NCBI RefSeq assembly: GCF_003336665.1
Contig: NZ_QPIJ01000032.1
Coordinates: 1-49,656 of the forward strand
Source of the DNA: Vreelandella rituensis
Lineage (GTDB): Bacteria; Pseudomonadota; Gammaproteobacteria; Pseudomonadales; Halomonadaceae
DNA length: 49,656 nt
Direction: 5' to 3'
The position numbers were made by a program, and so were the translations under genes. The notes below the pieces were generated by a model that worked only from the letters and a program-made list of their open reading frames with translations, ran no database searches and had not been told where the DNA came from. The stretch's first letter is position 1. Each line of letters begins with the position of its first letter. Of this stretch, positions 36,306 to 44,650 are shown one piece after another.

Positions 36306-36707
36306 TTAGGGATCGAGCCCCTGGAGAACGAGGTGATCGTAGTCGATCAGGCCGATCACTTGCTGGGCACTATCGATAACCGGTGCCACGGCAAGGCCGA
36401 ATTGCTCGAACAGCCGGGCGCAATAGCGGACTTGCATATCGGGACGGACCCCGATGACCGGCTTGCTCATGATTTCGTAAACATTGATGCGTTGCGATGA
36501 ACGCCCGGTAGCTAGCACGGCCTTAGCAATATCCGAAGGTAATACGATGCCGTATTCATCATCATCGTGGCGCTTGCGAATAAGTAATGCCCTGGCTTTT
36601 TCCTGGCGCATCAAATGGGTGGCATCAGAGACGGTAGTAAAGCCGTCCACTAGGCAGAAATGATTGTGCATGATGTCGCTTACACGAATGATATGAGTCG
36701 CTGACAT
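36306..36707 (-). CDS. CBS-domain protein of the DUF1538/P-II operon
   Basis: A 133-residue protein made of two CBS motifs (about 8-62 and 76-130: VSDIMHNHFCLVDGFTTVSDATHLM and YEIMSKPVIGVRPDMQVRYCARLFEQFGLAVAPVID). CBS pairs bind adenosine nucleotides and act as energy or ionic sensors. It is the last gene of a minus-strand operon behind a P-II-like protein and two DUF1538 membrane proteins, 9 bases after the P-II gene. A role in sensing for that transporter is inferred from context alone. Confidence 0.85.
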   Translation of the reverse strand: MSATHIIRVSDIMHNHFCLVDGFTTVSDATHLMRQEKARALLIRKRHDDDEYGIVLPSDIAKAVLATGRSSQRINVYEIMSKPVIGVRPDMQVRYCARLFEQFGLAVAPVIDSAQQVIGLIDYDHLVLQGLDP

Positions 36708-36716
36708 GGCCGGTTC

Positions 36717-37067
36717 CTAAAGTTTATCCTGCACTGTTTCCGATAAAGAATTGATTTGATGTTGCACGCCCAAGGCATCTTCCACATCCAGTTGAAACGC
36801 AATTCCGGTACCCGGGGTGTCGTCGAATTGTCCTTCCTGAGCAATCGCTTCCAGAATCCGGCTGCTATGGTGTTCTTCCACAAGAAAAAGTAAGACGTCA
36901 CGCTGAGCGGTGATCTCCATGCCGAAAATGCCACGTGCCTTTTTCAATCCTTCACCGCGGGCGTTGTTGATAATGGTAGCGCCGGTGGCTCCGGCATCAC
37001 GCGCCGCTTTAAGAATCACATCGGTATGTTCATCGTCCACCAGCGTTACGATGAGTTTGAAACGCAT
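36717..37067 (-). CDS. P-II-like signalling protein
   Basis: The 116 residues have the ferredoxin-like P-II fold signature (MRFKLIVTLVDDEHTDVILKAARDAGATGATII...RDVLLFLVEE...ILEAI) with a shortened, Arg/Lys/Gly-rich T-loop region (ARGEGLKKARGIFGME). The uridylylated Tyr of GlnB/GlnK is absent, so it is unlikely to be a classical nitrogen regulator. Transporter-linked P-II-like proteins of this kind accompany several ion and solute carriers. It lies 28 bases after the second DUF1538 gene and probably gates that transporter. Confidence 0.85.
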   Translation of the reverse strand: MRFKLIVTLVDDEHTDVILKAARDAGATGATIINNARGEGLKKARGIFGMEITAQRDVLLFLVEEHHSSRILEAIAQEGQFDDTPGTGIAFQLDVEDALGVQHQINSLSETVQDKL

Positions 37068-37095
37068 GACAAGTCTCCTATGAAAAGGCGAAACG

Positions 37096-37884
37096 CTACT
37101 CTTCCGACACCGCAGAGGTGCCGTTTACTTCACTACGCTGGCGATTAGCACGCCATTGGGCCAGCTGGGCATACCCCATCACTGTAATAATGGGAAACAG
37201 GCAGGCCAGAGCGATCATGCCGAAGCCGTCCATCAAGGGGCTACGCCCGGGAATGGTGCTGGCTAAACCTAGCCCCAGAGCGGCAATGATGGGTACCGTA
37301 ATGGTGGAGGTGGTAACCCCGCCGGAATCGAAAGCCAGCGGGATGATGGCGCGGGGAGAGCGTAATGTCTGCACGATCACCAGGATGTAAGCACCCAGCA
37401 CGAACCACTGCAATGGCCAGCCCATCACGATACGCCAAGCGCCCAAGGTAATGCCGAAGGCCATGCCCAGGGCGACGGAAATTCGCAGCATCAAGGGGTC
37501 GATGGTTCCCCCGGAAATTTCTCCGGCCTTGATCGAGACGGCTATCAAGGAAGGCTCGGCTATGGTCGTGCTTGCCCCGATGGTGAAAGCAAAGAAATAC
37601 ACCCAGTAATAATCGCTCCAATGCCGCTGTGCGCCCTCAGCCATGGCGGGTAGAAAGGCTCCGTCCGTAAGTTGCGTAGCCATCAACTCCCCCATAGGGA
37701 AAAGCGCATTCTCCAGTCCTACCAAGAAGAAGGAGAGGCCCACCCAAACCATGAAAAATCCCGTGAGCACTTGGAGTAGGTGTTTGATTTTTTTGCGAAT
37801 GACAAGATATTGAAAGCCGAAGATGATGGCTATGATGGGCAATATGTCGCGCAGGGTATTCCAAAAAATTTCAGCCAATCCCAT
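37096..37884 (-). CDS. DUF1538 membrane protein, UmpB-like antiporter subunit
   Basis: A polytopic inner-membrane protein of 262 residues with about six or seven hydrophobic segments. It carries the DUF1538 signature [25 protein letters not shown] (about 195-219) and GASTTIAEPSLIAVS. Its partner upstream shares the same motifs. In Halomonas a two-gene DUF1538 unit has, as I recall, been characterised as the two-component Na+(Li+,K+)/H+ antiporter UmpAB, so pH and salt homeostasis is the best guess. Its ATG overlaps the stop of the upstream gene by one base. Which subunit corresponds to A or B is uncertain, so no symbol is given. Confidence 0.82.
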   Translation of the reverse strand: MGLAEIFWNTLRDILPIIAIIFGFQYLVIRKKIKHLLQVLTGFFMVWVGLSFFLVGLENALFPMGELMATQLTDGAFLPAMAEGAQRHWSDYYWVYFFAFTIGASTTIAEPSLIAVSIKAGEISGGTIDPLMLRISVALGMAFGITLGAWRIVMGWPLQWFVLGAYILVIVQTLRSPRAIIPLAFDSGGVTTSTITVPIIAALGLGLASTIPGRSPLMDGFGMIALACLFPIITVMGYAQLAQWRANRQRSEVNGTSAVSEE

Positions 37885-38648
37885 CAGTGATCTCCTGTTA
37901 CCAAGCCAAGCCCGAAAATGCCGAATAGCAGCACGAAGATGATCGGCATCACCGAGGCGAAGGCGATCAACCCAAAGCCGTCCAGCATGGGGTTACGGCC
38001 CTTGATGGCGGAGGCAAGCCCGACACCCAGCGCGGTGACCAGAGGTACCGTAATGGTGGAGGTCGTGACACCACCGGAATCATAGGCAATGCCAATGATT
38101 TCACTGGGAGCGATAAACGTCAGTACCAATACCAGAATATAGCCGCTGATAATCATCAAGTGGAGTGGCCACCCGTTGAAAATACGAATCACACCCACGA
38201 CCACGGCGGTTCCCACCGAAAGGGCGACCACCATGCGCAATGTCGTGGCGAACGCCTGTTGGGCGGCTAGCGAAGACGGTATGAGCCCTCCTTGTGAGAC
38301 GACTTCGCTGGCGCGCGCGGCCACGGCGATCAGAGCGGGTTCCGCCACGGTGGAGCCGAACCCCAAGGCAAACGCGAAAAGTAGCAACCAGCTGAGGGAG
38401 CCTTTTTGAACGAATGCCTTTGCCAAGCCCTCTCCCAAGGGAAATAAGCCCAGTTCAAGTCCCTTGATGAACAATGTCAGCCCTATAACGACAAACACCA
38501 GCCCAAGTATCAGGTCACCTAGTGCCAATGCATCAGGCAAGGGCTGGCGAATGACCACCAACTGGAAGAAACCTATTACCAGCACCACAGGGGCCAAGTC
38601 ACGAATGCTATCGCGTAGCTGGCGTAACAAAGAGAAAACCAATTCCAT
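37884..38648 (-). CDS. DUF1538 membrane protein, UmpA-like antiporter subunit
   Basis: First gene of the four-gene minus-strand operon. The 254 residues form about seven membrane segments and are paralogous to the next gene: both carry GxxxTVAEPxLIAV-like ([15 protein letters not shown]) and [25 protein letters not shown] motifs. Two homologous subunits suggest an inverted or pseudo-symmetric heterodimer. Function as part of a Na+(Li+,K+)/H+ antiporter is inferred from the DUF1538/UmpAB family. Confidence 0.82.
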   Translation of the reverse strand: MELVFSLLRQLRDSIRDLAPVVLVIGFFQLVVIRQPLPDALALGDLILGLVFVVIGLTLFIKGLELGLFPLGEGLAKAFVQKGSLSWLLLFAFALGFGSTVAEPALIAVAARASEVVSQGGLIPSSLAAQQAFATTLRMVVALSVGTAVVVGVIRIFNGWPLHLMIISGYILVLVLTFIAPSEIIGIAYDSGGVTTSTITVPLVTALGVGLASAIKGRNPMLDGFGLIAFASVMPIIFVLLFGIFGLGLVTGDH

Positions 38649-38731
38649 CAGCTAGTGGTTCCTAAATAATCTTGTTTGAAAAATAGCGTGTAATCAAAGT
38701 ACTAGCATACCCTAATAAAAGCTTTATAAGT

Positions 38732-38751
38732 TTGATCCTGCGCAAGATCAA
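38732..38751. promoter_or_regulatory. 20-bp near-perfect palindrome, candidate operator
   Basis: TTGATCCTGCGCAAGATCAA is symmetric apart from one mismatched pair. The outer TTGAT...ATCAA halves are those of Anr/FNR sites but are separated by 10 bases instead of 4. The inner TTGATCCTGCGCAA is a degenerate Anr box. Anaerobic control of the pta-ack type operon to the right is plausible but unproven; another dimeric regulator is equally possible. Confidence 0.5.
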
Positions 38752-38911
38752 GGAGCAAGGAAATTTATTTTGCTAGGCCTTTGTGTGCCGCAATAAAATT
38801 TGGCTTCACCTCTGCTTGGCAGATGACGTGTCTAGCACTTAATACTGTGAGACCAATAAACCAAGTGTTGATGATTTCATGTGTTTTCCCACAGATTTTG
38901 CTAGGATTTGT

Positions 38912-38922
38912 TGCATTGCAGC
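38912..38922. promoter_or_regulatory. TGC-rich 11-mer shared with the FabG-type gene promoter
   Basis: TGCATTGCAGC lies 40 bases before the FabI-like start, within a run of TGC/GCA repeats. Its exact reverse complement occurs at 47599-47609 before the other reductase gene. TGC-rich operators are known for the PHA regulator PhaR, so a shared regulator is possible. Confidence 0.4.
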
Positions 38923-38961
38923 GTAAGCTGCCCGTTGCAAACAATGAAAGGAGTCACCATT

Positions 38962-39738
38962 TTGAGTTCTCATCCATTTTCCATGCAAGGAAAGGTGGGC
39001 ATCGTCGCCGGCCTGGCCAATGAAGACAGTATCGCTTTCGGTTGTGCCAAGGCACTCCATGCAGCGGGAGCGGAAATGCTGGTTACCTGCGCTTCCTCCA
39101 AAGCGGAACGCTTCGTTACGCCACTGCTATCCGATATGGGCGATCCCGAGCTTGTGGTTTGCGACGTTCAGCAAGATGAACAGCTAAACGCTCTGTTCGA
39201 GCGTGCCGATCAACGCTGGGGAAGGGTCGATTTCGTTATCCATTCCATTGCCTTTGCCCCGCTTGACGACCTGCATGGGCGCGTAGTGGATTGTTCGCGC
39301 GATGGCTTCTTGCAAGCGATGGACATTTCCTGTCATTCCTTCATGCGGATGAGCAAACGAGCCGAACCCCTGATGAAAGACGGAGGCAGTTTGATCTGCA
39401 TGACCTACCATGGTGCCGACAAGGTGGTGGATAGCTATAACCTGATGGGGCCGGTCAAGGCGGCGCTGGAAGCCGCGACTCGTTACATGGCGGCGGAGCT
39501 GGGGCCGAAAGGTATCCGCGTACACGCAGTATCCCCGGGTGTGATTCGTACCCGGGCGGCGTCGGGGTTGAAAGAGTTCGAAGCGTTGGCAAAAGACACC
39601 GAAGCTCGCGCCCCCCTCAAGCGCTTAGCTACGATAGAAGATGTTGGTAATGCTGTGGTGTATCTAACGGCGCGCTCCGGGGCGGCCCTGACCGGCATGA
39701 CGCATTACGTCGATGCGGGTTATCACATTTGCGCTTGA
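38962..39738 (+). CDS. Enoyl-[acyl-carrier-protein] reductase-like SDR (FabI family)
   Basis: The 258 residues belong to the FabI branch of short-chain dehydrogenases: the nucleotide motif GLANEDSIAFGCA, HSIAFAP, and the catalytic Tyr-x6-Lys in SYNLMGPVKAALEAATRY. The active-site upstream Tyr is in MTYHGADKVV. The start is taken as TTG at 38962 because AAAGGAG (38947-38953) lies 8 bases before it; the ATG at 38944 would overlap that Shine-Dalgarno. It is followed by a MaoC-Pta fusion and acetate kinase, so it may serve a dedicated acyl-CoA route rather than housekeeping fatty-acid synthesis. Another FabI probably exists elsewhere in the genome. Confidence 0.85.
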   Translation: MSSHPFSMQGKVGIVAGLANEDSIAFGCAKALHAAGAEMLVTCASSKAERFVTPLLSDMGDPELVVCDVQQDEQLNALFERADQRWGRVDFVIHSIAFAPLDDLHGRVVDCSRDGFLQAMDISCHSFMRMSKRAEPLMKDGGSLICMTYHGADKVVDSYNLMGPVKAALEAATRYMAAELGPKGIRVHAVSPGVIRTRAASGLKEFEALAKDTEARAPLKRLATIEDVGNAVVYLTARSGAALTGMTHYVDAGYHICA

Positions 39739-39771
39739 TTCACCCTTGCCACTACTTTTAGGAGTCAGTAT

Positions 39772-41190
39772 ATGTCACAGACAAAGGAAAATAGTTTCAT
39801 TGAGAATCGCACCTTCGATGAAATTCAAGTGGGGGATCAGGCGCATTTGGAAAAGCGTCTGACCATGGAGGACATCAAGCTCTTTGCGATCATGTCGGGG
39901 GACATCAACCCTGCCCATGTGGATGATGACTTTGCCAAGAGCAGCACCTTTCAGGAAGTGATTGCTCATGGGATGTGGGGTGGGGCGCTGATTTCCACCG
40001 TGCTGGGGACTCAGTTACCCGGGCCGGGAACGATTTATATCGGCCAGACGTTGGCCTTCAAGGCACCGGTGAATCTGGGTGACGTACTCAAGGTAAGTGT
40101 CAAGGCCGTCGAAAAGAACGATGCAAAGCACCATATTCGCTTTGATTGCCGGTGTGAGAACCAGAAAGGCAAGGTGGTTATCGAAGGCGAGGCCTGGGTA
40201 TTGGCGCCTACGCAAAAGATCAAGCGCCCGCGCACCGTCATGCCCCAGGTGCGCCTGGCCGAGCGTGGACGACTGCATGAAATACTCACCGCTGCCGATC
40301 ATCCGGATGCCGTGCGCATGGCGGTGGTTCATCCGGTGGATGAAGTTTCCATCATGGGAGCGTGCGAGTCCGCCGAGCAGGGGTTGATCATACCGGTGCT
40401 GGTGGGACCGAGAGCCAAGATCGAGGCGGCCGCCGACGCCGCTGAAGTGGACATTTCCAACTTCGAGCTGGTCGATGTGCCTCACAGCCATGCGGCAGCG
40501 GAAAAAGCGGTCGCCATGACGCGTGAAGGCCATGTCGACGCCTTGATGAAAGGGGCGCTGCATACCGATGAGCTATTGCGTGAAGTGCTCAGGCGGGAAG
40601 GCGGCCTGCGTACCGGGCGCTGCATCAGCCATGTCATGGCATTCGATGTACCCACCTATCCCCGGCCGCTGTTCATCACCGATGCGGCGATCAATATCTA
40701 CCCCAATCTCGAAACCAAGCGCGATATCGTGCAAAACGCGATCGAGCTTGCCCATGCCCTGGGCAATACCGATCCCAAGGTAGCGATTCTTTCGGCGGTG
40801 GAAACGGTCAATTCCAAGATCACCTCGACTCTGGATGCGGCGGCGCTGTGCAAGATGGCGGAACGTGGCCAGATCACCGGCGGAACCCTGGATGGCCCCC
40901 TGGCATTCGACAACGCCGTCTCTGAAGCGGCCGCCGAAACCAAGAAGATCGTCTCGCCGGTGGCGGGCAAAGCCGACATTCTGATCGCGCCCGATCTGGA
41001 GGCGGCCAACATGCTGATGAAGCAGTTGACCTATCTGGCCGATGCCACCGGAGCGGGTCTGGTTGTGGGTGCCAGGGTGCCGATCGTGCTCACCAGCCGG
41101 GCCGATGACGCAATAACGCGCATGGCCTCTTGCGCTTTGGCGCTATTGTTGGCCGATTATCGTAAGAAAAATACGCGAGCGTCATCATAA
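39772..41190 (+). CDS. Bifunctional enoyl-CoA hydratase (MaoC)/phosphate acyltransferase (Pta/Ptb)
   Basis: A natural fusion of 472 residues. Residues about 12-150 are a MaoC/R-specific enoyl-CoA hydratase domain with the hydratase motif SGDINPAHVD (Asp44, His49) and IAHGMWGG. Residues about 165-465 form a phosphate acetyl/butyryltransferase domain (DALMKGALHTDELL, FITDAAINIYPNLETK, GGTLDGPLAFDNAVS, GLVVGARVPIVLTSRAD). Such a protein can hydrate enoyl-CoA and convert acyl-CoA to acyl phosphate for the kinase encoded next. Substrate chain length is not readable from sequence. It sits 33 bases after the FabI-like gene and 11 before ackA. Confidence 0.9.
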   Translation: MSQTKENSFIENRTFDEIQVGDQAHLEKRLTMEDIKLFAIMSGDINPAHVDDDFAKSSTFQEVIAHGMWGGALISTVLGTQLPGPGTIYIGQTLAFKAPVNLGDVLKVSVKAVEKNDAKHHIRFDCRCENQKGKVVIEGEAWVLAPTQKIKRPRTVMPQVRLAERGRLHEILTAADHPDAVRMAVVHPVDEVSIMGACESAEQGLIIPVLVGPRAKIEAAADAAEVDISNFELVDVPHSHAAAEKAVAMTREGHVDALMKGALHTDELLREVLRREGGLRTGRCISHVMAFDVPTYPRPLFITDAAINIYPNLETKRDIVQNAIELAHALGNTDPKVAILSAVETVNSKITSTLDAAALCKMAERGQITGGTLDGPLAFDNAVSEAAAETKKIVSPVAGKADILIAPDLEAANMLMKQLTYLADATGAGLVVGARVPIVLTSRADDAITRMASCALALLLADYRKKNTRASS

Positions 41191-41201
41191 GGAGCTGTTT
41201 C

Positions 41202-42452
41202 ATGAAGGATATTCTGGTCATCAATAGTGGTTCTTCCAGCATCAAGTTCGCGCTGTATGCCCCTGGCGATGACGACGACGAAAGCCTGGCGCGTTTTCGC
41301 ATGCGTTATCAAGGCCACTTTTCCGGCCTCGGGCAGACGCCGCGCTTTTCTCTCAAGAATGGCCAGGGCGAGCCGGTGGAAACCGAGCAGGCGCGCGAGC
41401 TGCCGGAAGGCATGGAACATCATGCCGCCCTTGAGCGTTTGCTGACATGGATCGAGCAACAACCCGACCTTGACGATATCGCCGTGGTCGGTCATCGGGT
41501 GGTGCATGGCGGGCGTGACTATCATGCGCCGGTGGTGCTGGACGAAAAAAATACCCAGGCACTGGAAACGCTGATTCCTCTGGCGCCGCTGCATCAGCCG
41601 TTTTGTCTGGCGCCGGTCAAGATGCTTGCCGAGCGGCGTCCGGACCTGGTGCAGGTTGCGTGCTTCGATACCGCCTTTCATACCACGCAACCCAAGGAGT
41701 CCCAACACTTTGCCATCCCGCGGGAGTTGACCGAAAAAGGTCTGGTGCGTTATGGCTTTCACGGGCTTTCCTACGACTATATCAATCGCGTCTTGCCGAG
41801 CTACTTGGAAAGCCAGCCAGAAAACCATCTGAACGGCGCCTCAACTGAACGCGTGATCGTGGCTCACTTGGGAAATGGGGCAAGCATGTGCGCCATTCAC
41901 AATGGCAAGAGTGTGACTTCCACCATGGGCTTTACCGCAGTGGATGGGCTGCCCATGGGGACGCGTTGCGGCAATATTGATCCGGGCCTGGTGCTGCATC
42001 TGCTGGAAGAAGAAAAAATGAGTCTCGAAGAAGTCAGTGAGCTGCTCTACAAGCGCTCCGGCTTGCTCGGGGTATCGGGGGGAATCAGCAGCGATATGCG
42101 TGAGCTTCTGGCAAGCGATGCCCCCGAGGCGCAGGAAGCTATCGACCTGTTCATTTATCGTATCGTGCGGGAAATCGGTAGTCTGGCGGCTGCCATGGGG
42201 GGGCTGGACCAGCTGGTGTTCACCGCCGGTATCGGTGAGAAAGCGGCGGCGGTGCGAGAAGGGGTGTGTCGTGGATGTGAATGGTTGGGCGTTACGCTGG
42301 ATGCCGAGGCCAACCAGGAAAATGCCCAACGCATCAGCCATCCTGAGAGCCGCGTCGGCGTCTGGGTGATACCCACCGATGAAGAACGCATGATCGCCTG
42401 GCACAGTGCGAAGCATCTGCAAGCCGAATCAGCAGAGGCGAACGCCAAGTAA
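41202..42452 (+). CDS. ackA: Acetate kinase
   Basis: Converts acyl phosphate and ADP to the acid and ATP, completing the Pta-Ack route. The 416 residues show INSGSSSIKFALY, GHRVVHGG, the FDTAFHTTQP loop, RYGFHGLSYDYI, HLGNGASMCAI and GGISSDMREL. Catalytic Asp and Arg motifs are intact. AAGGAG lies about 8 bases before the ATG. Given the MaoC-Ptb-like partner, butyrate- or 3-hydroxybutyrate-type substrates cannot be excluded. Its 3' end overlaps a small convergent ORF by 24 bases. Confidence 0.92.
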   Translation: MKDILVINSGSSSIKFALYAPGDDDDESLARFRMRYQGHFSGLGQTPRFSLKNGQGEPVETEQARELPEGMEHHAALERLLTWIEQQPDLDDIAVVGHRVVHGGRDYHAPVVLDEKNTQALETLIPLAPLHQPFCLAPVKMLAERRPDLVQVACFDTAFHTTQPKESQHFAIPRELTEKGLVRYGFHGLSYDYINRVLPSYLESQPENHLNGASTERVIVAHLGNGASMCAIHNGKSVTSTMGFTAVDGLPMGTRCGNIDPGLVLHLLEEEKMSLEEVSELLYKRSGLLGVSGGISSDMRELLASDAPEAQEAIDLFIYRIVREIGSLAAAMGGLDQLVFTAGIGEKAAAVREGVCRGCEWLGVTLDAEANQENAQRISHPESRVGVWVIPTDEERMIAWHSAKHLQAESAEANAK

Positions 42453-42554
42453 CAGCATGCCGGCATCCAGGCTGTGCCAGCCCCACCAAGCCAGGGCCAT
42501 GCCGGCGACCATCAAGGCTGCCGCCAGGCAGCCGAGCAGTGTTGTCTGGTTCAT
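42429..42554 (-). CDS. Putative 41-residue membrane peptide coupled to the MFS gene
   Basis: The ORF encodes MNQTTLLGCLAAALMVAGMA and continues with a Trp-rich segment (LAWWGWHSLDAGMLLLGVRLC). One or two hydrophobic segments fill almost the whole length. Its ATG shares one base with the MFS transporter stop (TGATG), the same coupling seen elsewhere in this genome. It is unrecognised and short, and it overlaps the end of ackA on the other strand, so it may be spurious. Confidence 0.45.
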   Translation of the reverse strand: MNQTTLLGCLAAALMVAGMALAWWGWHSLDAGMLLLGVRLC

Positions 42555-43777
42555 CAAGAAGCCACTTGGGTAATGGGGCGCTGCAAGGGGGCCTCGCTGA
42601 TGAACCAGTGCAGGGCGGCGGCCAGTACCGAAAGCAGGATGGCGATCTGCCAGACCAGGTCGTAATGACCGGTCAGGTCGTAGAGATAGCCGCCCATCCA
42701 GACGCCCATGAACGATCCTAACTGATGGAAAAGAAACACGATGCCGCCGAGCATGGAAAGGTGGCGTACGCCGAATACCGAGGCCACGATGCCATTGGTC
42801 AAGGGCACGGTGGAAAGCCACAAGAGCCCGATGGCGATACCGAACAGGTAGGCGCTGGTGGGACTCAACGGCAGAAAGACAAAGGCGGCAATCACACCTC
42901 CCCGAATCAAATACAACCAACTCAGCAGATGCGGCTTGGAAAAATGCCCTCCCAGCCAGCCCGCCAGGTAAGTGCCAAAAACATTGAACAGCCCTACCAG
43001 TGCCAGGACGGTAGTGCCCACCTGTATCGCCAGGCCGTTATCAAACAAGTAACTCGGTAAATGAACGGCGATAAACACTACTTGAAAGCCGCATACGAAA
43101 AACCCCAGGCACAGCATCCAGAAGCCTCGCTGGCCCGCGGCTTCATTCAGCGCGGCTTTCAGGCTGAGATCCCCGGCTTGGTGCGCCATAGGTCTATCCC
43201 GCAGCATGGCGCCCAGCGGTACCATCAAGGCCGCCATGCAACCCATGGCCAATAGTGCCGCTGACCAGCCCAGCCATTCGAGCAGGCCCAGGGTGCCGGG
43301 CAGCACGGCAAACTGGCCGAAGGAGCCCGCCGCGCTCACGATGCCCATGGCCATGCTGCGCTTTTCCGGCGCCACCGCACGTCCGACTGCCCCCAGGATC
43401 ACCGAAAAAGTGGTACCCGAAAGGCCCAGGCCAATCAACATCCCTGCGCTCAGGGTCATGCTCAAGGCTGAGCCTGAAAGCCCCATCATCACCAGGCCCA
43501 GGGCATAGAGTGCGCCACAGATCACAATGACCCGAGCCGCGCCGAAGCGATCCGCCAAGGCGCCGGTAAACGGCTGGGTCAGCCCCCATATCAGGTTTTG
43601 CAGGGCCAGGGCAAAGGCGAAAACTTCACGCCCCCAGCCGAAATCGTTGCTCATGGGCGCCATGAAAAGCCCGAAACCATGGCGCAGCCCCATGGCGGTG
43701 GCGATCACCATGCTCCCCAGGATGATCAGCAAAAGCACATGATGGCGCGTGACGGCCATGGTCGGTATGGCAGGCAT
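42554..43777 (-). CDS. Major facilitator superfamily transporter
   Basis: A 407-residue inner-membrane carrier with about 12 hydrophobic segments. It has an MFS loop motif after helix 2 (GALADRFGAARVIV) and GIVSAAGSFGQF in the middle, which resembles the oxalate/formate (OFA) and monocarboxylate group. The substrate is not readable. It converges with the acetate kinase operon, so organic-acid transport would make sense, but that is only contextual. Confidence 0.85.
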   Translation of the reverse strand: MPAIPTMAVTRHHVLLLIILGSMVIATAMGLRHGFGLFMAPMSNDFGWGREVFAFALALQNLIWGLTQPFTGALADRFGAARVIVICGALYALGLVMMGLSGSALSMTLSAGMLIGLGLSGTTFSVILGAVGRAVAPEKRSMAMGIVSAAGSFGQFAVLPGTLGLLEWLGWSAALLAMGCMAALMVPLGAMLRDRPMAHQAGDLSLKAALNEAAGQRGFWMLCLGFFVCGFQVVFIAVHLPSYLFDNGLAIQVGTTVLALVGLFNVFGTYLAGWLGGHFSKPHLLSWLYLIRGGVIAAFVFLPLSPTSAYLFGIAIGLLWLSTVPLTNGIVASVFGVRHLSMLGGIVFLFHQLGSFMGVWMGGYLYDLTGHYDLVWQIAILLSVLAAALHWFISEAPLQRPITQVAS

Positions 43778-43833
43778 GATGGTTATCTCATTGGTTCGCA
43801 GACTAATTGATTGTCTCTACTATGGCATGCGTT

Positions 43834-44583
43834 TCAGTGCTTGTCTTCCTCCGGGGCCAGAGCGTTGAGCAGGCCGCGTAGCAAGGAAAGCTCCTTGCGA
43901 CTGGGTTGGGCACGGGTAAACAGCGCTTGAAGCTGTTGTTCGGTACGCGCATGGGGTTGGGTAAGAAAGCCACTTTGTTGCATCACGCGTGCCAGGTGCG
44001 CCTGAAAATGCATGAACTGCTCACGGCTGGGGGGGATGTCGTCCAGAGGGCGCTGGTAAGTGAAGTCACTCTCGGCAGACTTGCGCCAGGCACGATGTAC
44101 TTCATAGGCGAGAATCTGCACCGCCTGGGAAAGGTTGAGAATGCCGTACTCGGGGTTGGCGGGAATGCTGACTTGATGGGTGCAATGGCGGATTTCGTCA
44201 TTGGTCAACCCCGAGCGCTCACGGCCGAATACCAGAGCAATCGGCGCCTGATGAGCATTCCGGACCACCGCCTGAGCCATGTCGTCGGGTTCATCGAAAT
44301 GCGGCAGCGGCAGGCTACGCAGTCGGGCGCTGGCGCCGACCACCTGGACGCAGTCGTTCACCGCCTCTTCCAGGGAGGTAACGACACGCGCCTGGGCTAC
44401 CAGATCTTCGGCTCCGGCTGCCAGGCGTGTCGCTTCTTCGTCAGGGAAGGCGCGCGGATTCACCAGCACCAGATCGGTCAATCCCATGGTTTTCATCGCC
44501 CGCGCTGAAGCGCCGATGTTACCGGGATGAAACGTCTGAACCAGGACAATGCGTATGCGGCTGAGTATAGGGGAGGAGAGCAT
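43834..44583 (-). CDS. trmJ: tRNA (cytidine/uridine-2'-O-)-methyltransferase TrmJ
   Basis: A SPOUT-class methyltransferase that modifies position 32 of several tRNAs. The 249 residues carry the SpoU-type motifs VLVQTFHPGNIGASARAMKTMGL (motif 1), ALVFGRERSGLTNDEIRHC (motif 2) and IPANPEYGILNLSQAVQILAYEV (motif 3), plus a C-terminal helical extension. The start at 44583 (MLSSPILSRIR) fits the family N-terminus; a frame extending to 44670 would run into the groESL terminator. Confidence 0.92.
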   Translation of the reverse strand: MLSSPILSRIRIVLVQTFHPGNIGASARAMKTMGLTDLVLVNPRAFPDEEATRLAAGAEDLVAQARVVTSLEEAVNDCVQVVGASARLRSLPLPHFDEPDDMAQAVVRNAHQAPIALVFGRERSGLTNDEIRHCTHQVSIPANPEYGILNLSQAVQILAYEVHRAWRKSAESDFTYQRPLDDIPPSREQFMHFQAHLARVMQQSGFLTQPHARTEQQLQALFTRAQPSRKELSLLRGLLNALAPEEDKH

Positions 44584-44650
44584 GGACGGCGCCAGATTGA
44601 AAACGCCGATAGTAACAAAAAACCGGGAGCAGCAAAAAATAGGAAGCCAC

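Larger units (their letters stand above)
38649..38961. other. Divergent regulatory region between the DUF1538 operon and the FabI-like gene
   Basis: About 310 AT-rich bases contain a near-perfect 20-bp palindrome (38732-38751) and a TGC-rich segment (38908-38940), each listed separately. Both divergent promoters must lie here. I could not assign -35/-10 pairs with confidence, and no RNA gene is evident. Confidence 0.6.
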
